Shown piece after piece: positions 43,453 through 56,479 of a stretch of 64,000 bases of DNA. Within the stretch, counting starts at the first letter, position 1. Each line of letters starts with the position of its first letter. This DNA is from Limnanthes douglasii subsp. nivea (lineage: Eukaryota > Streptophyta > Magnoliopsida > Brassicales > Limnanthaceae): contig JAUPFV010000002.1 in assembly GCA_036936605.1 (NCBI GenBank), forward strand, positions 341,870,654-341,934,653, given 5' to 3'. The notes below the pieces were generated by a model. That model was not told the origin of the DNA and ran no database searches. It worked only from the letters and a program-made list of their open reading frames with translations. The position numbers and the translations under genes are program-made.

Positions 43453-46421
43453 CAACAATTTTCCAGATCGGACCCAAAAACACACTTTTCATGATTTAGC
43501 TTCAAGTTCACAGCCTCCACGTTAGAAAATGTTTCTTGAAGGTCAGATATATGTGCATCTTCCTCAAAGCTCTTTACCATTATATCATCTATATAAACTT
43601 CCATGTTCCTGGCAATTTGATTAGCAAAGGCTTTATTTACTAACCTTTGATAGGTGCCCCCAACATTTTTTAATCCGAACGACATCACTTTATAAAAATG
43701 TTGCCCTTTTTTCTGTAATGAAAGTGGTCTGGTCTTGATCCTTTGGATCTATTTATTTTTTGTTGTACCTGGAAAATGCATCCATGAAAGATAAAACTTT
43801 ATTCCCAGAAGTTTAATCCACCAACTGAACTATCCGAGGAACATGATAAGGATCCTTCGGGCATGCATTATTAAGATCAGTGAAGTCAATATACATACGC
43901 CATTTTCCATTTTGTTTTTACCAGAACAAGGTTGGCAGTCCACAAAGGGTACTGAGACTCTTTTACGTGGCCCATCTTGGTCAGACAATCAACTTCTTGA
44001 ACAATCACATCTATTTTTTCTTTAGAAAAAGACTTCCTTCTTTGTACGATTGGTGCAACGTCAGTTCATATGGAAAACTTATAACAAATAATATCAGCTA
44101 GCACTCCAGTAACATCATTATTGCACCATGCAAAGACATGTTGATTACTTATTAAAAATGACAAAAACCTATGTTTGATACTTGGTGCTAACTTGGTACC
44201 AATTTTAAAAATTTTCCCCTCAGGGAGGGAGTGGATTTCAACCTCATCTATGGGTATTATGACACTGGGAGCCTCCTTGAGATTGTCAATTTCATGTTTC
44301 ATCGGTGGACGGCTCCAATAGCTGCTAATATCTGTTAAGCTTGACTGCCTCTACAAACTTAGAGGTAAGAGCCGTTGCATAACATTCCCTTGCTACCTTC
44401 TGACTGCTTCGGACAACACCTACTTGTCCATGGACAACGTATTTCAAACATTGATGGACCGCAGCGGTCACAATATGCATTCTGGAGAGCCAAGACCTCC
44501 CAATGGTTGCATTATAGGTTGTTGGGAAATCTACCACAACAAACAATACTCTCACCATATTCTTAAAGGTCTTTTACCTAACAATACTTGTTCTTCAAAT
44601 TCTTCAATCACATCTGCAGAAATCCATGTGAAGCCCACGATGGTTTTGTTCGAACGGTGTATACCCAAAGGGTTTCTCATCTATTTGTAAGACCTTAAAA
44701 ATAAGATGATTGCCGAACTGCTTGTATCAATCAGGATCCAACGTATATAATTTCCCCCTATCGATGACGAAAACGTCTTCATGAGGCCCTGCAATATCTC
44801 TTAGGTCATCTTCATCGAAAACTATAAAAGAAGATAGGGTTTGATATAGTTGTGTATACATTCTTCCATCCAACTGGGTGGTCAAACTATGGACATGCCT
44901 CTTCCTTGATGAAGTAGAAGGTGTAGTCATAGTGTCCCATCCAAAGATGGTTAAAGATTCAAAAAATTTAATCCAACCGGGGATAGTTTTAATCTTGTTA
45001 GTTATTACCCCGACCTGATTCCGACTTGGATCCTGATCGAGGTAGTAAGAGAAACCTTTCAGTAATTACCATAGCATCTTCCTGTGTAGACGTTCCAGGA
45101 TTGCTTAAAGGAGTAGTTTGGGGAGCGTTGGAATTTGATTGTGTATTATCCGGTCTGCTCCCCCCTCGTTTTTTGACATAGGCCCCCAACATTCCTCTCT
45201 CAATGAGGTTCTGGATCTCTTGTTTGAAGGTTATACAATCATGGGTATTATGCCCTATGTTATTATGATATTTGAAGAAACGGGTACTCCGGTTTTCTTT
45301 AGGGGACTGAAATACTGCTGGCTTTCTAAATTGCACTTCGTTTTTAGTGTTGTCATAGATCGTAATCACACTTTCCCTCAATTCAAAAAACCACTCAGGT
45401 TGAACCCATGGTCCCTTCTTGTTTTCGACCTGTTGGTTCTGATTTTGGTTAGACTGACTCTGCCTTGATCGGTTAGATCCCTATCCAGTCTTTTTTACCT
45501 GTAACCGGACTGATTAGCTGCTTGAGGTGCTGATGCTGTAGTGGTGGACCTTATCTGGCAAGGAACCCTAGTTCCTTTAGTCTCCTCAATATTGTTTTGT
45601 TTTCCTACCTGGTTTAACAACCCCCCAAAATTCATGGCCTTTTTACGGGTTACTGAATCAGCCAAGTTGCCTGGATTCAAACTCTGCCTGAGTGAAGCAA
45701 TTGTAACTTGTTCAAACCAATATTCTAGGCCATTCTTCGTATTCACAAACCGGCTGATGTACTCCTTCAGAGACTCATTTGGCTCCTAGACACAATGGAT
45801 GATGGTATTCCCATTACCTTTAAGTTCCTTACTTCCAAGGAACTGCTTCCGGAAGGCAACCCAAACTATATCAAATTTATTTATAGACCCCTGATGGACA
45901 CTATTATACCATTTGAGGGAACTTCCTGTGAAATTTTGGGTGAGGGCCGTACACAACAGTTTTTCATCGTCATTGAAGTTCATCATAAAGTTCTTAAACT
46001 GCTCCAGATGGTTGTCCGGATCTTTGCTACCATCATATTTCTCCATTTTAGATATGTTAAACCTCTTGGGAAGGTGTCCGAATAGTATTTTCGCAGATAA
46101 AGTCGATTGCCTCCGGTTCTTGTTACGAGTAACAAAAGTATCTTCATTTGGAGTAGTGAAAATACCTGGTTTGGACTGGAAAGCAAATGGATTAATCAGC
46201 AAACGGTTAATATGCTGATATGTCGAACCCTTACCTTCCCATGGTGTTTCTTAAGTCTTCCATGCCTATCCATTTTTCTTGAATGCTTTTTAGTCAACCT
46301 CATTTTCTTTTTCGACCCCCCTTTATCACTACTAGAGGACACTGATTCTTCAACTTCTGCCTCATTTGACACACCAAATTTTTCTTTAACCCTTTTCTCT
46401 GCTTGTTTTAGCGCTCTTAAT
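43453..46421 (-). repeat. Gypsy-2 tandem duplication, unit B
   Basis: Second unit, adjacent to the 5' LTR. The junction at 43449-43452 shows about four filler bases (TCCC) between the gag N-terminus and a mid-RT sequence, and no long homology. RT in this unit stops after the YIDD block. Confidence 0.95.
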
Positions 46422-46528
46422 GCCTCTATCTCAGCCTTCAGCTGACCGCGCTCCTCGATGGTGTATTCATTATTTTCATGGGAAACTTCCACCTCAGGAG
46501 GTGGAACATTCGGCGCATTCAGATCCAT
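43453..46528 (-). pseudogene. Gypsy-2 gag-protease-RT start, unit B copy
   Basis: Gag start at ATG 46528 (MDLNAPNVPPPEVEVSHENN), just inside the primer site; this N-terminal region before 46421 is present once only. Then KMEKYDGSKDPDNHLEQFKN (46202-45786), a second gag piece (45746-45495), the knuckle remnant (45381-44998), protease with DTSSS (about 44730), GRSWLSRMHIV (44558-44325), and RT to VYIDDIMVKSFEED (43688-43453). It carries the same stops as unit A. Confidence 0.85.
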
Positions 46529-46581
46529 CGGAACTACTTTGTATGCTGGTGTTGAATATGAAATTTAGGCATCGTCGCCTC

Positions 46582-46596
46582 GCACTGTGGTCGCCA
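46582..46596 (-). promoter_or_regulatory. Gypsy-2 primer binding site
   Basis: Minus-strand TGGCGACCACAGTGC begins 3 bases inside the 5' LTR and matches the 3' end of an Arg-type tRNA (ending ...TGTGGTCGCCA). Confidence 0.7.
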
Positions 46597-46599
46597 ATT

Positions 46600-46955
46600 T
46601 GGTATGGATTATTTCTGATTGAGGGTGGTTTCATAAAGTGTTTTGGGAATTAAGTGTTTTGGATGAAATGTATAGTGATAATTTAGGTGTATTCTTGTAT
46701 TAAATTCCGAACACCCTCATTAACGAAATTGGCTCGGCAATTTATACTTAATTAATGACCCATGGGCCTTACGGGTTGGATTGTGGGTTTTGGTTAAGTT
46801 TAAGAACCCATTAGCCCAAGATATGAAATGACAAGCACCTAGCTTAATCACAATCCACTAAATTTATCCTGTTCAGTTTATCATGGTAATGGTTTAGTCC
46901 GAATTGTCCTTCGGATAAGGGTAAATGGCAGTGTCTAAAATATCTCACCTTATCA
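46600..46955 (-). repeat. Gypsy-2 5' LTR (356 bp)
   Basis: Plus-strand TGGTATGGATTATTTCTG to CTCACCTTATCA. Same length as the 3' LTR. Confidence 0.93.
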
Positions 46956-49900
46956 GGATTAGTTTTTTCTTTTATAAATATATGTTTGGTTTTATATATT
47001 TGTTTTTGGGTATTGCCTTATTTGTACTAGGTTATTGTCTTTGTAGTTTTAATTAAATATTATCTAGAACTTGTGTGGTGTGTAAGAGAATGCATGAATT
47101 ACGAATTTTCAAAAAAATGTTATAAGTATCTTTTTCTTTTGATCTTGTCAAGGTGCTTCGTATAATTATATGTTTACTGTTATCAATTATAAGTAATAAA
47201 GATCTTGATTTAGTTTTTATAATTACTAGGAATAATAGAAAGAAGCAGTCAAGTCAAATAGCGGTTAATATGCTGATCGAGAATCTGTTGATGATCCAAA
47301 CCTACTTTTGTATGTTCCAACCATGAGTAAAAAAAGATGACGTGGCGTCTAATTAGAACTTAACTAGCCAAGAATTCCTATAATATTATAAGATGGAGTT
47401 CATCATAGAGATCAAGCTCCCATATTTTGGACAGTGAAGAAGCAAATTCTTTGTTGGAGGAAAATCAGAAGATGTCCGAGAGGATGGTGATTCTTGAGAA
47501 GGCTATCAAATTTGTTGTTGTAAATTGTAAGTGTGATGTTGCCGAAAACACTATCTAGTGAAGTAAGTTGGTTTGACGACGGGCATGAAAATGACAGAAG
47601 TGATGGTACTAGAGGTTATTCTCCAACTTAGTTTGTTATTTTTCTTGTATGATAGTAGGTGGTACTCAAACATGTTAGTTTCAAATATTTTTTATTGTAC
47701 ACTAGTTTTTTTCTATGATGTAATAGTGGTACCAAAAACAAGTTAGTTTTAGAGTTTTTTATTTATCATATATTCGCATGACTAATCTTGTGGTAGTCCC
47801 TTTGTATTGTATATTTAAGTGTGTTATCTAATGAACTAGTTGTGTTCTATTTCTTAATAATCAATCATTTAAGTGCTTATTAATCGAAACTAACTTGCCT
47901 TTTAATTTAGTTAGTTAACTTGCCATCACCAACGCATACATACAATAAATTTTATATAATTGTAGTTTATGTTATATAATTGTAGTATTCCGTTATATTT
48001 ACATGAAATAAAAATCGTGGATCTCAAAAATATTTTATTGTAATAATTCATAAGGTTGATTAATAGAAGATATTGTAAAATACAATGAACATTTTTTTTC
48101 AAATCAATTTCATGTAAATAAAATCTAATAAATGAATTTATATGAAAATTACAACAATATTTAAATAAAAATATTGTGAACAAGATTGTAGTTCCCAAGA
48201 CAGAAAAAACTACCTACCATCATTGAAAAAAGAAATTCATAAAGAATGGATAGTTCTATGCAAGACAATGACCCAAAATAGAATTGACATGACACACGTT
48301 ATTCCCACTAAAGATGAAAAAAGAAGTATTAATTCCTGAAACAACACAAAAAAGAGTCTTCTAAGAAGTCAAAATACCTCAATCTGTGCTGCTACAACCG
48401 GATATGGACCAAAATTATCCTAAGGATCTTGTTGGTCTCATGCGTTTTGAGATTGTTGAAATGGAAGAGTTTGATTATGAATTTATAAACTATTATGATA
48501 GTGTGGATCATGTTTCGGATAATCAAAACGAGACCGATTTTGAAGAATAACATTGATATTATATTAAATATTAATATTGTTGAATTTGATATTTTATTGA
48601 GTTTTTCAATTTGTATTACTAAATTGATAATATTGAATTTCATTTTAAGGTTGAATTTTATGTTTTTATGGTTGATTTATTTTTATTTTTAAGCATGACT
48701 CGTTGTGTATACGGTTGTAACTTTATTTTTATTTCAATATTTCTATACTTACAGCGAATTAGAGACGTTTTTACAGAGCACTGTTAATACAAATTAAACT
48801 AAATATTTTCCAGATTTTGATCTCTTTCACAAGAACTAATATAAAAAATAGTTAAATTTAACCCTTATTCTTTCTCTCTTATATATACTTCTACTTCACT
48901 TTTCTCAAACCCCTAATTTGTATAACCCTAATACTCTTAGTTCTATCTTCTATTGTAGTTTTTTTTTCTCGCATGTCACATGTTTTCACGTTATCTATGT
49001 TGCTAAGGTCACATGTGGTGCTCCTAACAATATATAAACTCTATTTCTCTATTATTATTATATAATTTAGTTTCTCTTCTTATTAGTAATATCTTCTATT
49101 GGGTTGTTAATAAGATTTCATATCAGACTTAGGCTTAGTCAATTTTTTAATTCATTGACATTATTGTGCCTTTTCAGCCCCGCACTCTCTATTCTCCTTA
49201 CTGAACTTGTGTGTTATACCCGTGTGTTAATAAGATTTATATTTTATGCTGGTGTTTAAGTTTATGTTTGTGTGTTAATTGATGCACATTTTATATTTCC
49301 ATTACTTTTTCTTAGTATTTGATGTTTATGTACTTCTATTATCGGTTTACATGTCTAATTAGAAAGAGTGAGTAAAAAGATGTGGTGTGTGCTTGTGTGC
49401 TTATATGTTAGTGTTCGTTTATACTATAAAAGTGGTTGTGGCTTTATTTCATTACTCATTATAGTTTGTATAATATTTAGCTTCATGTAAAGTATTTTTG
49501 TATTCCTTATGTAGCTACAACTGAAGTACACTACAATTGTTTCGATTGAGTTATAAAATCACCTTTTTTATCTAAATGGAAGGGAAAAAAACCCTATTAA
49601 CTAATATTCAATTTTTAAATATATACAATGAGTGGAACATTGTGTATGGTATATAATCATAGATTTTATAATAAATTCAATCTTATACATTTTGTTTGTC
49701 TTACGTGTATAGTTATTAAAGAAGATTTTAGGTCAGAAAATATCAAAAACCATATCTCATATGGAGCAATGTGTCCAGGCTTTGCAACATGTCAGTTTTA
49801 GCCTGATCATGTTGGCTTTTTCCTTGTTATGTCCTCATTTGTGTTCTTTCGTTGTGCAATATTGAGAGTAATATTTCTCAAAATCATTTGTTGTTTTGTT

Positions 49901-52799
49901 TTGTTTGCGTAATCTTCTTACTAAAAATTGACTTCACTTATTAGATAGGATTGTTCAACGCCTATTAATGAGATGGACAACCTCTTGAGAATTTTGGTTG
50001 AGAAGTAGAGGAAAATATAACATGATGAAGCAAAAGAAATATGTGAATACTGCTAGAATTCATGTATTGTTTGCGGAAGTAAAATATCGATGAACTAAAA
50101 GAGGTTAGTAACATTAACTTTCACTTGTTTATTGAGTTATATTGATTGGATCATGGTTGTATATAATGCATATCTTATTTCATTTTAGTTTACAACTGTG
50201 TCAGTGTCATGGGGTTTAATTTTGGTGTTATTCGGTTAATGTTTTAAAATGATGTGATAATGTAGGTATTGTATATGATCCAGACTTAAACTCGTGTTAC
50301 ATGTTTGTTTTTAACCTATTCAGACCTCTATTCCGTATATCCTTTTGTCAAGTAGTGTTTATTGATTTTGGTTAATGTGGTCTTGATGCTATCTAAACTT
50401 TAGATTAGAAAGTTCTTAAATATCAATTGCGGAAGCTAAAACTGTTGCAACCATATCTATGTTGGTTTACTATTTTCTCTTTGTGTTAAAGTGTTTTCGC
50501 CAATATATATAATTTATCATATTTCAGTCTGAAACCTCCTCTATTAGCTCCATCATATGTCTATAAAGTGAAAGTAACAAGGAAGAATAAATGTATTTAA
50601 GATCATAAATGTGTAGGTATAGGAGAAAGTATTATAAAGGCTTTGTCGTGAATGAAAATAGTATTGTCAAACCATGTTTTATTAATATAATTTATTCAAA
50701 TTATATTTTGAATTTTCAAATCATGAAATAGATATGAATAGTTATCTAAGCCCCCTCCATATTCTATTATTCTCGTTTATTCACATTATGTTATTTTCAA
50801 TTCTCATTAAGTTAACAACGGGCGTGCAGCGGATTTGCAGTGGAAAGTACAACGTTATGAACTACGCTAGAAATTAAATTCACATTGGTTTCCAACATAT
50901 TTTTTGTAATGTTAGCGACGACATTAGACCAGTTAATATACAACTGAATGACAATGATACTTGAAACGGTGGACAAGTCAACAGACTTAACTGTATTAGT
51001 GAAATAGTGTAACAAACTTACAACGATATTTGTAACACCATGACCCAGTTCCATCCGATCAAATTTTTGCAATGCATTCCGGTAACAAAAGTTTTTTTTG
51101 TTGCAACCAAGTTTGGTTAACGATCTCACTTAACACATCTGAACGATCCAATCAAAGATTTGTTGCAAAAGCCTTATTACAACGGATCAATGATGATTTT
51201 CATAGTTTTTGGTCCTTTTTAAAAATCAATTTCTCCAGTAGTGAATCATGTTACAATTGTACAATCGTAACAATTACATTAAATCATCAATAGTTATTAG
51301 ATCACAGTCAAACTGACTTTAATACAAATAGTATACTACTTCTTACACAAACCCTTATAAACTAAGATTTGGCTACATTAGAATCCTAACCTCTAATAGT
51401 TTAGGGTTCAACTCTGTTACAATTCAAGCTGCTATGAGTATTCTCACTCGTGATAGTCATTGCAAATTAGTTGAGGGAATAGTAAAAAATTGAAGTCCAA
51501 TAACCCATGTGTAGCAGACTTGTTGTCTTATTTATTTTGACGTTGTCAAACATATAAAGTATGAACTTATGGTTGGTTTGGCTAAATGGTCGTACCTAGG
51601 ATTTTTAGTTGATCGCGACCATATGGTTCGTCTCGGATGACAAGTTAATGTTTTGAGTTTGAATTTTTTAATCCAACGATTAGTTTGGAGAGCGGTTGAC
51701 TTGAGATATTTGTAGTGTATTGTTTCGTCCCTTTAGTGTAAGTGTTAGGTTACATCTAGCCTAATTATTATATTATGAATCTCAGGAGCTGAGTTCGGTC
51801 CGTTTTTGTATTGTGAATATACTTTAGTGACCAAAATATATTTTGCAGAAAAAATATTAGTTTGACGGAAAAAAATAATAATGGATAGGTCATAAAATAA
51901 ATCGTGCACTCTTGATCTTTCTAAAATATGAAACTCTATTAAAAATTTAAAACTAAAAAACAAAAAAATACGATTTTTTAACAAATAAAATTTATAGAAA
52001 AATAAAATATAATACAACATTTTAAAAAATTATTTAGATTTTTAGACCATTTTTAACTATAGGAACTGTACCATCCCGACAATAAAAATAGCCAACCACC
52101 ATTGGATGAATTTTAGTCTTAAAAAATTATAAGTTGAAGTAAAAACAATTTTAAAAAAAACTTCAATAAGAAAATATAAAATATAAAAACTACTTAAAAT
52201 GAGAAATATTCTGTCTAATATTGATACTGATTTTTATTTGCAGTCATATTCAAATGTTAAATATTATAAATATTTAGTAAAAGAATATTTGATATTTTAC
52301 TAATTTTAACGTTAGTGAATTCTTTTTATCTCATTTTGAATTTTTATATGTTTTATCTTGATTAATATTTCAAATATTATAAAATTTTAGTAATTTTGTA
52401 AAACTAAATGTTAAACCGAGGATTTCCAATAACTTTATACTTTTTATAAGCTCGGTAGAGTTTTATATAATTTATATATATATATATATAGTATTAATTA
52501 TATTAGTTAAATAGTATAAGTATATTCAAGAAAAATAAAATTATTATTATGATTAATTTAAATATTAAATTATGATTAATTTAAATATTATACCCTGATT
52601 ATTATTTGAATACATATATTGTTTTTTCCAAAAAAAAAAATACAATTTTATTCTAAGAAAATAAAGGTTAGTAAAGGGAAAGAATTATGAACCATCCTGA
52701 CGGGTACTTAACTTGACATCCAAATTAAAAAGGTATTAAATCACAATATATTAATAAAATATAATGTATTGAATTTTAAACAAGAAGGTTATATATTAA
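46956..52799. other. AT-rich region without recognised genes
   Basis: Starts with the Gypsy-2 target repeat GGATT. I see a short coiled-coil-like frame near 47430-47560 (LLEENQKMSERMVILEKAI), a 105-codon minus-strand frame at 51129-50812 of unknown nature, and nothing that matches a gene or element family. A (TA)n run lies at 52473-52490. Confidence 0.4.
48399..48548 (+). CDS. Short acidic reading frame, unknown
   Basis: An open frame of about 50 codons ending in TAA, reading QPDMDQNYPKDLVGLMRFE and then MEEFDYEFINYYDSVDHVSD, closing with NETDFEE. Balanced codon use contrasts with the AT-rich neighbours, as if it were the 3' end of a lost gene. It has no start codon of its own at its 5' end and no recognised family. 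Confidence 0.25.
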
Positions 52800-53645
52800 G
52801 AGAAAGAAAATAGTTTATTGCGCTAACGAGGATGTATCTTATAGTTTAAACAAGATGTATCTTGCAAGTCTCTTATATTTCTGATGTTAAGACCATCTTC
52901 CCAATAAAGATAACAAAGGTTATCCCATCTGGACCAGTGGATGGAATTTGAAGCATTATTTGAACCTCATAGCAATTTGTTAAAGGAATTTTCAATTCTA
53001 TATATTAAATTTATAGGAAGAGTACACCATTGAATGCAGAAGTTTGGAATGGTCATTAGTACTTACTGAATCAGTACTAATCTGCGACTAAAACATTATT
53101 CTTAGTATTCCATTCCTGAATTTTAGAGTTGATTTTGTGAATGATATCACCATATAAATATGTCTTATTGTAGTTAGCAATGTTGATGCCTAACTATTTG
53201 ATTGGAAATTTCTTGTAAGTGAAACCAGTTTGAATTTCTAGAGCTTTAATTCTTTTGGGCTTTAATTTGATGGAGGTCAGAAAATTAGTTTTTTGGTTGT
53301 TTATACTCTCGTTAGAGATATCTTGGTATAATTTAAGGAAGTTATTGATTTTTTCAATACTTTTATTGTTGCCATTTGCAAAGATGACGAAGTCATCTGC
53401 AAAGTTAAGAGAGTTTATTATTCTAGAACTTCTGGTTTTATATATCATATCATAATGGTTATTAAGGATGTTGTTAATACCTCCAATGACGTATTCTTCA
53501 TAGTTAATAAAAATGTTAGAGGATATTGGATCCCATTGCCTTATATCAGTGAGATTTTTAAAATATTCTTTAAGATTACCACTAATTAAGATTGAGAAAT
53601 ATGTAATACTATTGTTGGTAAGATTTAAGAAATTATCATGAAATA

Positions 53646-53972
53646 TGATTACGCGGCGGAAAATGAAGAAGAAGCAACGATAAATGAAACCTTGATTCAA
53701 TAGTAACATTACGAAACCATAATCTAAGGGTAACAAAGACTAAGATTTTCAGAGATAAAAATATATTATTCCAAAAACTTAAAATAAGTTAAGGTATATG
53801 AGGTTTTATATAAGAGCTACTCAAAATCCTAAATTAGAATAAATAGAAATAAATTAAAATCAAATCAAATTAAATCTTTATACAATTAGATTTGATTTGA
53901 ATAATATAAGATATTTCAATAAAATAAAATAAAATAAAAAAGGTTTTTGTTTGGTCTTTCTCGGCTACATCA
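53646..53972 (-). repeat. TRIM 3' LTR (327 bp)
   Basis: Starts TGATTACGCGGCGG, ends GGCTACATCA. Lacks the 27-bp extra copy present in the partner. Confidence 0.88.
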
Positions 53973-54478
53973 TCCTCTCATAGTTGCTAAGAATTTGTCC
54001 TCGAATTCACAAAACCATCACCATCAACAACCAAAATTATTTTATTTTATTCAATTGTTACATTGGGAATTATAATTGTTGACCTTATCAGAATAAAGAT
54101 AGATGCTTCTCGAGTGTTCCTTATTCAAATTAACATTGAAGCCATCCAGTTGATGAATTTATTTTGGTTTGGAAATCCTTTTCATAGCCTGAAAAGAACA
54201 CCTCATTCCCCAGTTGATGTAAAAAATGGTTTCGAAAACCTCTTTATAGCCTGAGACAGCATCTTGATAAGAAATATTTACCTTGATACGAAGATTGGTA
54301 GCCAATTTAAATTCCTCTAGTAACTGGTCAATACGATCGTCATCAAAACGCCTGGTGTGTCCCCTCATACCAAATGATCTTCGAGATCTTCATGACCATA
54401 TATGTTGTTCTCTCTTATAGACCTTGAATTAGATAAAATTAGAATTCAGAAACATGCTTGCCCCGTAGCAGGAACTGA

Positions 54479-54491
54479 GGCTCTGATACCA
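54479..54491 (-). promoter_or_regulatory. TRIM primer binding site
   Basis: Minus-strand TGGTATCAGAGCC, the classic initiator-Met tRNA complement, 3 bases from the 5' LTR. Confidence 0.9.
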
Positions 54492-54494
54492 AAC

Positions 54495-54848
54495 TGATGA
54501 CCCGACGGAAAATGAAGAAGAAGCAACGATAGATGAAACCCTAATTCAAGAGTAACATTATGAAACCCTAATTCAAGAGTAACATTATGAAACCCTAATC
54601 TAAATTTAACAAAGACTAAAAATTTCAGAGATAAAAAATATATTATTCCAAAAACTTAAAATAACTTAAGGCATATGAGGTTTTATATAAAAACTACTCA
54701 AAACCACAAATTAGAATACATGCAAATAAATTAAAATAAAATAAAATAAAATATGTATATAATTAGATTTGATTTGAATAATATAAGATATTTGAATAAA
54801 ATAAAATAATATAAAAAGGTTTTTATTTGGTCTTTATGGGCTACATCA
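54495..54848 (-). repeat. TRIM 5' LTR (354 bp)
   Basis: Starts TGATGACCCGACGG, ends GGCTACATCA. Includes a 27-bp direct duplication around AAGAGTAACATTATGAAACC (about 54547-54600). Confidence 0.88.
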
Positions 54849-56479
54849 AAATCCGAAAGATTTCATGACATTAAGTATAAAAGAGGGAGATATTTCATCA
54901 AATACTTTAGAAATGTCAATCTTGAGGATGATATTACCAGACTTAAATTTCTTGTTTATATAAAATATAAGTTCTTTACACAGAAAGATTTGATTATGGA
55001 TATTCCTTTCATGAAAAAACCCTCTATGTTCAGGAGATATTCAATTGGGGAGGATGGTTGACAACCTATCATTTATAATTTTAGAAAGAATCCTATTGAA
55101 AACAATGCAAAAACTTATTCGCCTAAAATCTTTTCACTATTTAGGATGGTAGATCTTAGGAAACAAGGAGATAGTGGTTAAGAATATGCATCTGGGAAAA
55201 ACATTGCATTAAAATAATTTTTAATGGCAGAGTTCAAATCTTTATTGATAATAGACTAACATGTTCTAAAAATGGTTATGTTAAAATCACCAGGCCCAAC
55301 AATACTATTGGGCTTAAGGTTATTGGTAGCATTGAGGATTTCATCCATTGATGGGGGAGACACTAAATAATTATTATCACTTTCAGCAATAAAAGAAAGA
55401 ATAATATCCATAGTATCTTCATAGTTTTTGACAATTTTATTACTAATTAAAAGATCCATAAAGAAAGCGACAACTAGATCACTCATATTATCAGGGTCTT
55501 CAACCCCAATGCATTCATTTTTAATACCATTGGGCTCAAGGCCACAGTTCACAATTATGTTGTTAAAGTCTTCAATACTTTTTAAACACAAATGAGAGCA
55601 ATATAATTTCTTTGAAATGTTTATGATGTAGTTAAAGTCACCCATCACAATCCACTCCATAAAATCAGTGAAAAGATGCCTAAGAATATCTCAAAGGGGA
55701 AGTCTATTGGCTTCAGTGCATTTGGCATATACAGTAGTAGGAATGAATGATATGTTGGAATTAAGGTGAGTAACATTAAGATATAAAAGTTGATCAGTGT
55801 AATAGAGAACATCAATATTAAAAGAATCATTCAAATGATCCATATTTTGTTGTTCGTATTTGAAATTCCATAATTAAATCCAATTATTTTAATAATGTAA
55901 TCAAGCTTAGAAGAAGGAATCATGGGGTCCTGGATTGCCAGGAAGTGAACTTTTTTCATCTTTTATAATTGAATTGAGTTTTCTAATTGTCTTTTTTATT
56001 GCCTAAGCCCCTAACATTCTAGTTAAGAATCTATATTGTCATTTAAACTAATGGGGGAAATATCATGAGACTCGTAATGGGTGTTGATATTCATTTTTAG
56101 AAGGTTCTGATTTAAGACAGGCGTAATGGTGACTTCATTTAACTCTTTGTTACTTAATTTTAGCTTTATTCTTAATGTTCTTATTGTTTTATGGATTGTG
56201 GATGATGGGAGACTTCTATGCAAGGAAAATTGTAGGGAGACAATTCAGGATCATCTTCAGATGAATCCTTAATGAAGCTAAATCTATTGCCAATGTCAAT
56301 ATATTTTAGGGCTTCTATAACTTCAGAGTTTGTTTCATTTTGAGGTTTTCTTTCATCTGAGATGGAGTGTTTTCATCAAACAACATATTATTAACCCAGG
56401 TTTGTTCAACATTATTAGTCTTTCCAATGGTTTTGTTAATTTCACCAGGGTTTGATAATTGATTTCATTGGAGTTTTCT

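Larger units (their letters stand above)
33932..46955 (-). mobile_element. Gypsy-2: Tat-like Ty3/Gypsy retrotransposon with antisense ORF and internal duplication
   Basis: 13,024 bp, minus strand, flanked by two 356-bp LTRs that differ at about 44 positions by hand count (about 12%). In element order: 5' LTR, Arg-type primer site, gag-protease-RT start (unit B), gag-protease-RT (unit A), two RNase H domains, integrase, spacer, antisense ORF (plus strand), 3' LTR. Without the 2.97-kb duplication it would be about 10.05 kb, close to Gypsy-1. All genes carry stops. Confidence 0.94.
53646..54848 (-). mobile_element. TRIM-like non-autonomous LTR element inside the LINE
   Basis: 1,203 bp with LTRs at 53646-53972 and 54495-54848 (TGAT...CTACATCA). 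Inside the right LTR is a complement of initiator-Met tRNA, TGGTATCAGAGCC on the minus strand; inside the left LTR is a polypurine tract ATGAGAGGA. Flanking AAATA and AAATC form a near-perfect 5-bp target repeat. Removing it rejoins the LINE frame as KSFGF-HDNF. The 522-bp interior has one 69-codon frame of unknown nature. Confidence 0.88.
52830..56030 (-). pseudogene. LINE ORF2: endonuclease and reverse transcriptase
   Basis: Endonuclease: NVRGL near 56020, KKVHFLAIQDPMIPSSKLDY (Asp where a catalytic Glu is usual), and EWIVMGDFNYIINISKK (about 55650). RT: LSPEHRGFFHERNIHNQIFL-like sequence (about 55090-54980) and IDISK (about 54930), then after the inserted TRIM HDNFLNLTNNSITYFSILISG, LTDIRQWDPISSNIF, and the catalytic block NSLNFADDFVIFANGN (about 53420-53370). 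The C-terminal zinc region reads WDNLCYLYWEDGLNIRNIRD (about 52930-52870). Nicks target DNA and primes cDNA synthesis in functional relatives. This copy has numerous stops. Confidence 0.82.

Noticed and set aside
40482..46421. Duplication made by template switching during reverse transcription
   Set aside because: That would make unit divergence equal to LTR divergence. The units differ far less (about 3-4% versus about 12%), so the event came after insertion.
40482..46421. Assembly artefact from collapsed or doubled haplotypes
   Set aside because: Not fully excluded. The continuous frame of the element, the precise junction with filler bases and the single N-terminal gag and C-terminal RT sequences argue for a real duplication.
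33932..46955. Integrated pararetrovirus
   Set aside because: The element has LTRs, target-site duplication, primer site and integrase. No movement or coat-protein motif was seen.
47926..48643. AT-rich minus-strand frames of 83-90 codons
   Set aside because: Composition is Ile/Leu/Asn/Phe/Tyr dominated, as expected from random AT-rich DNA, with no domain or codon signal. The same holds for frames at 51745-52020, 58967-59176 and 59198-59383.
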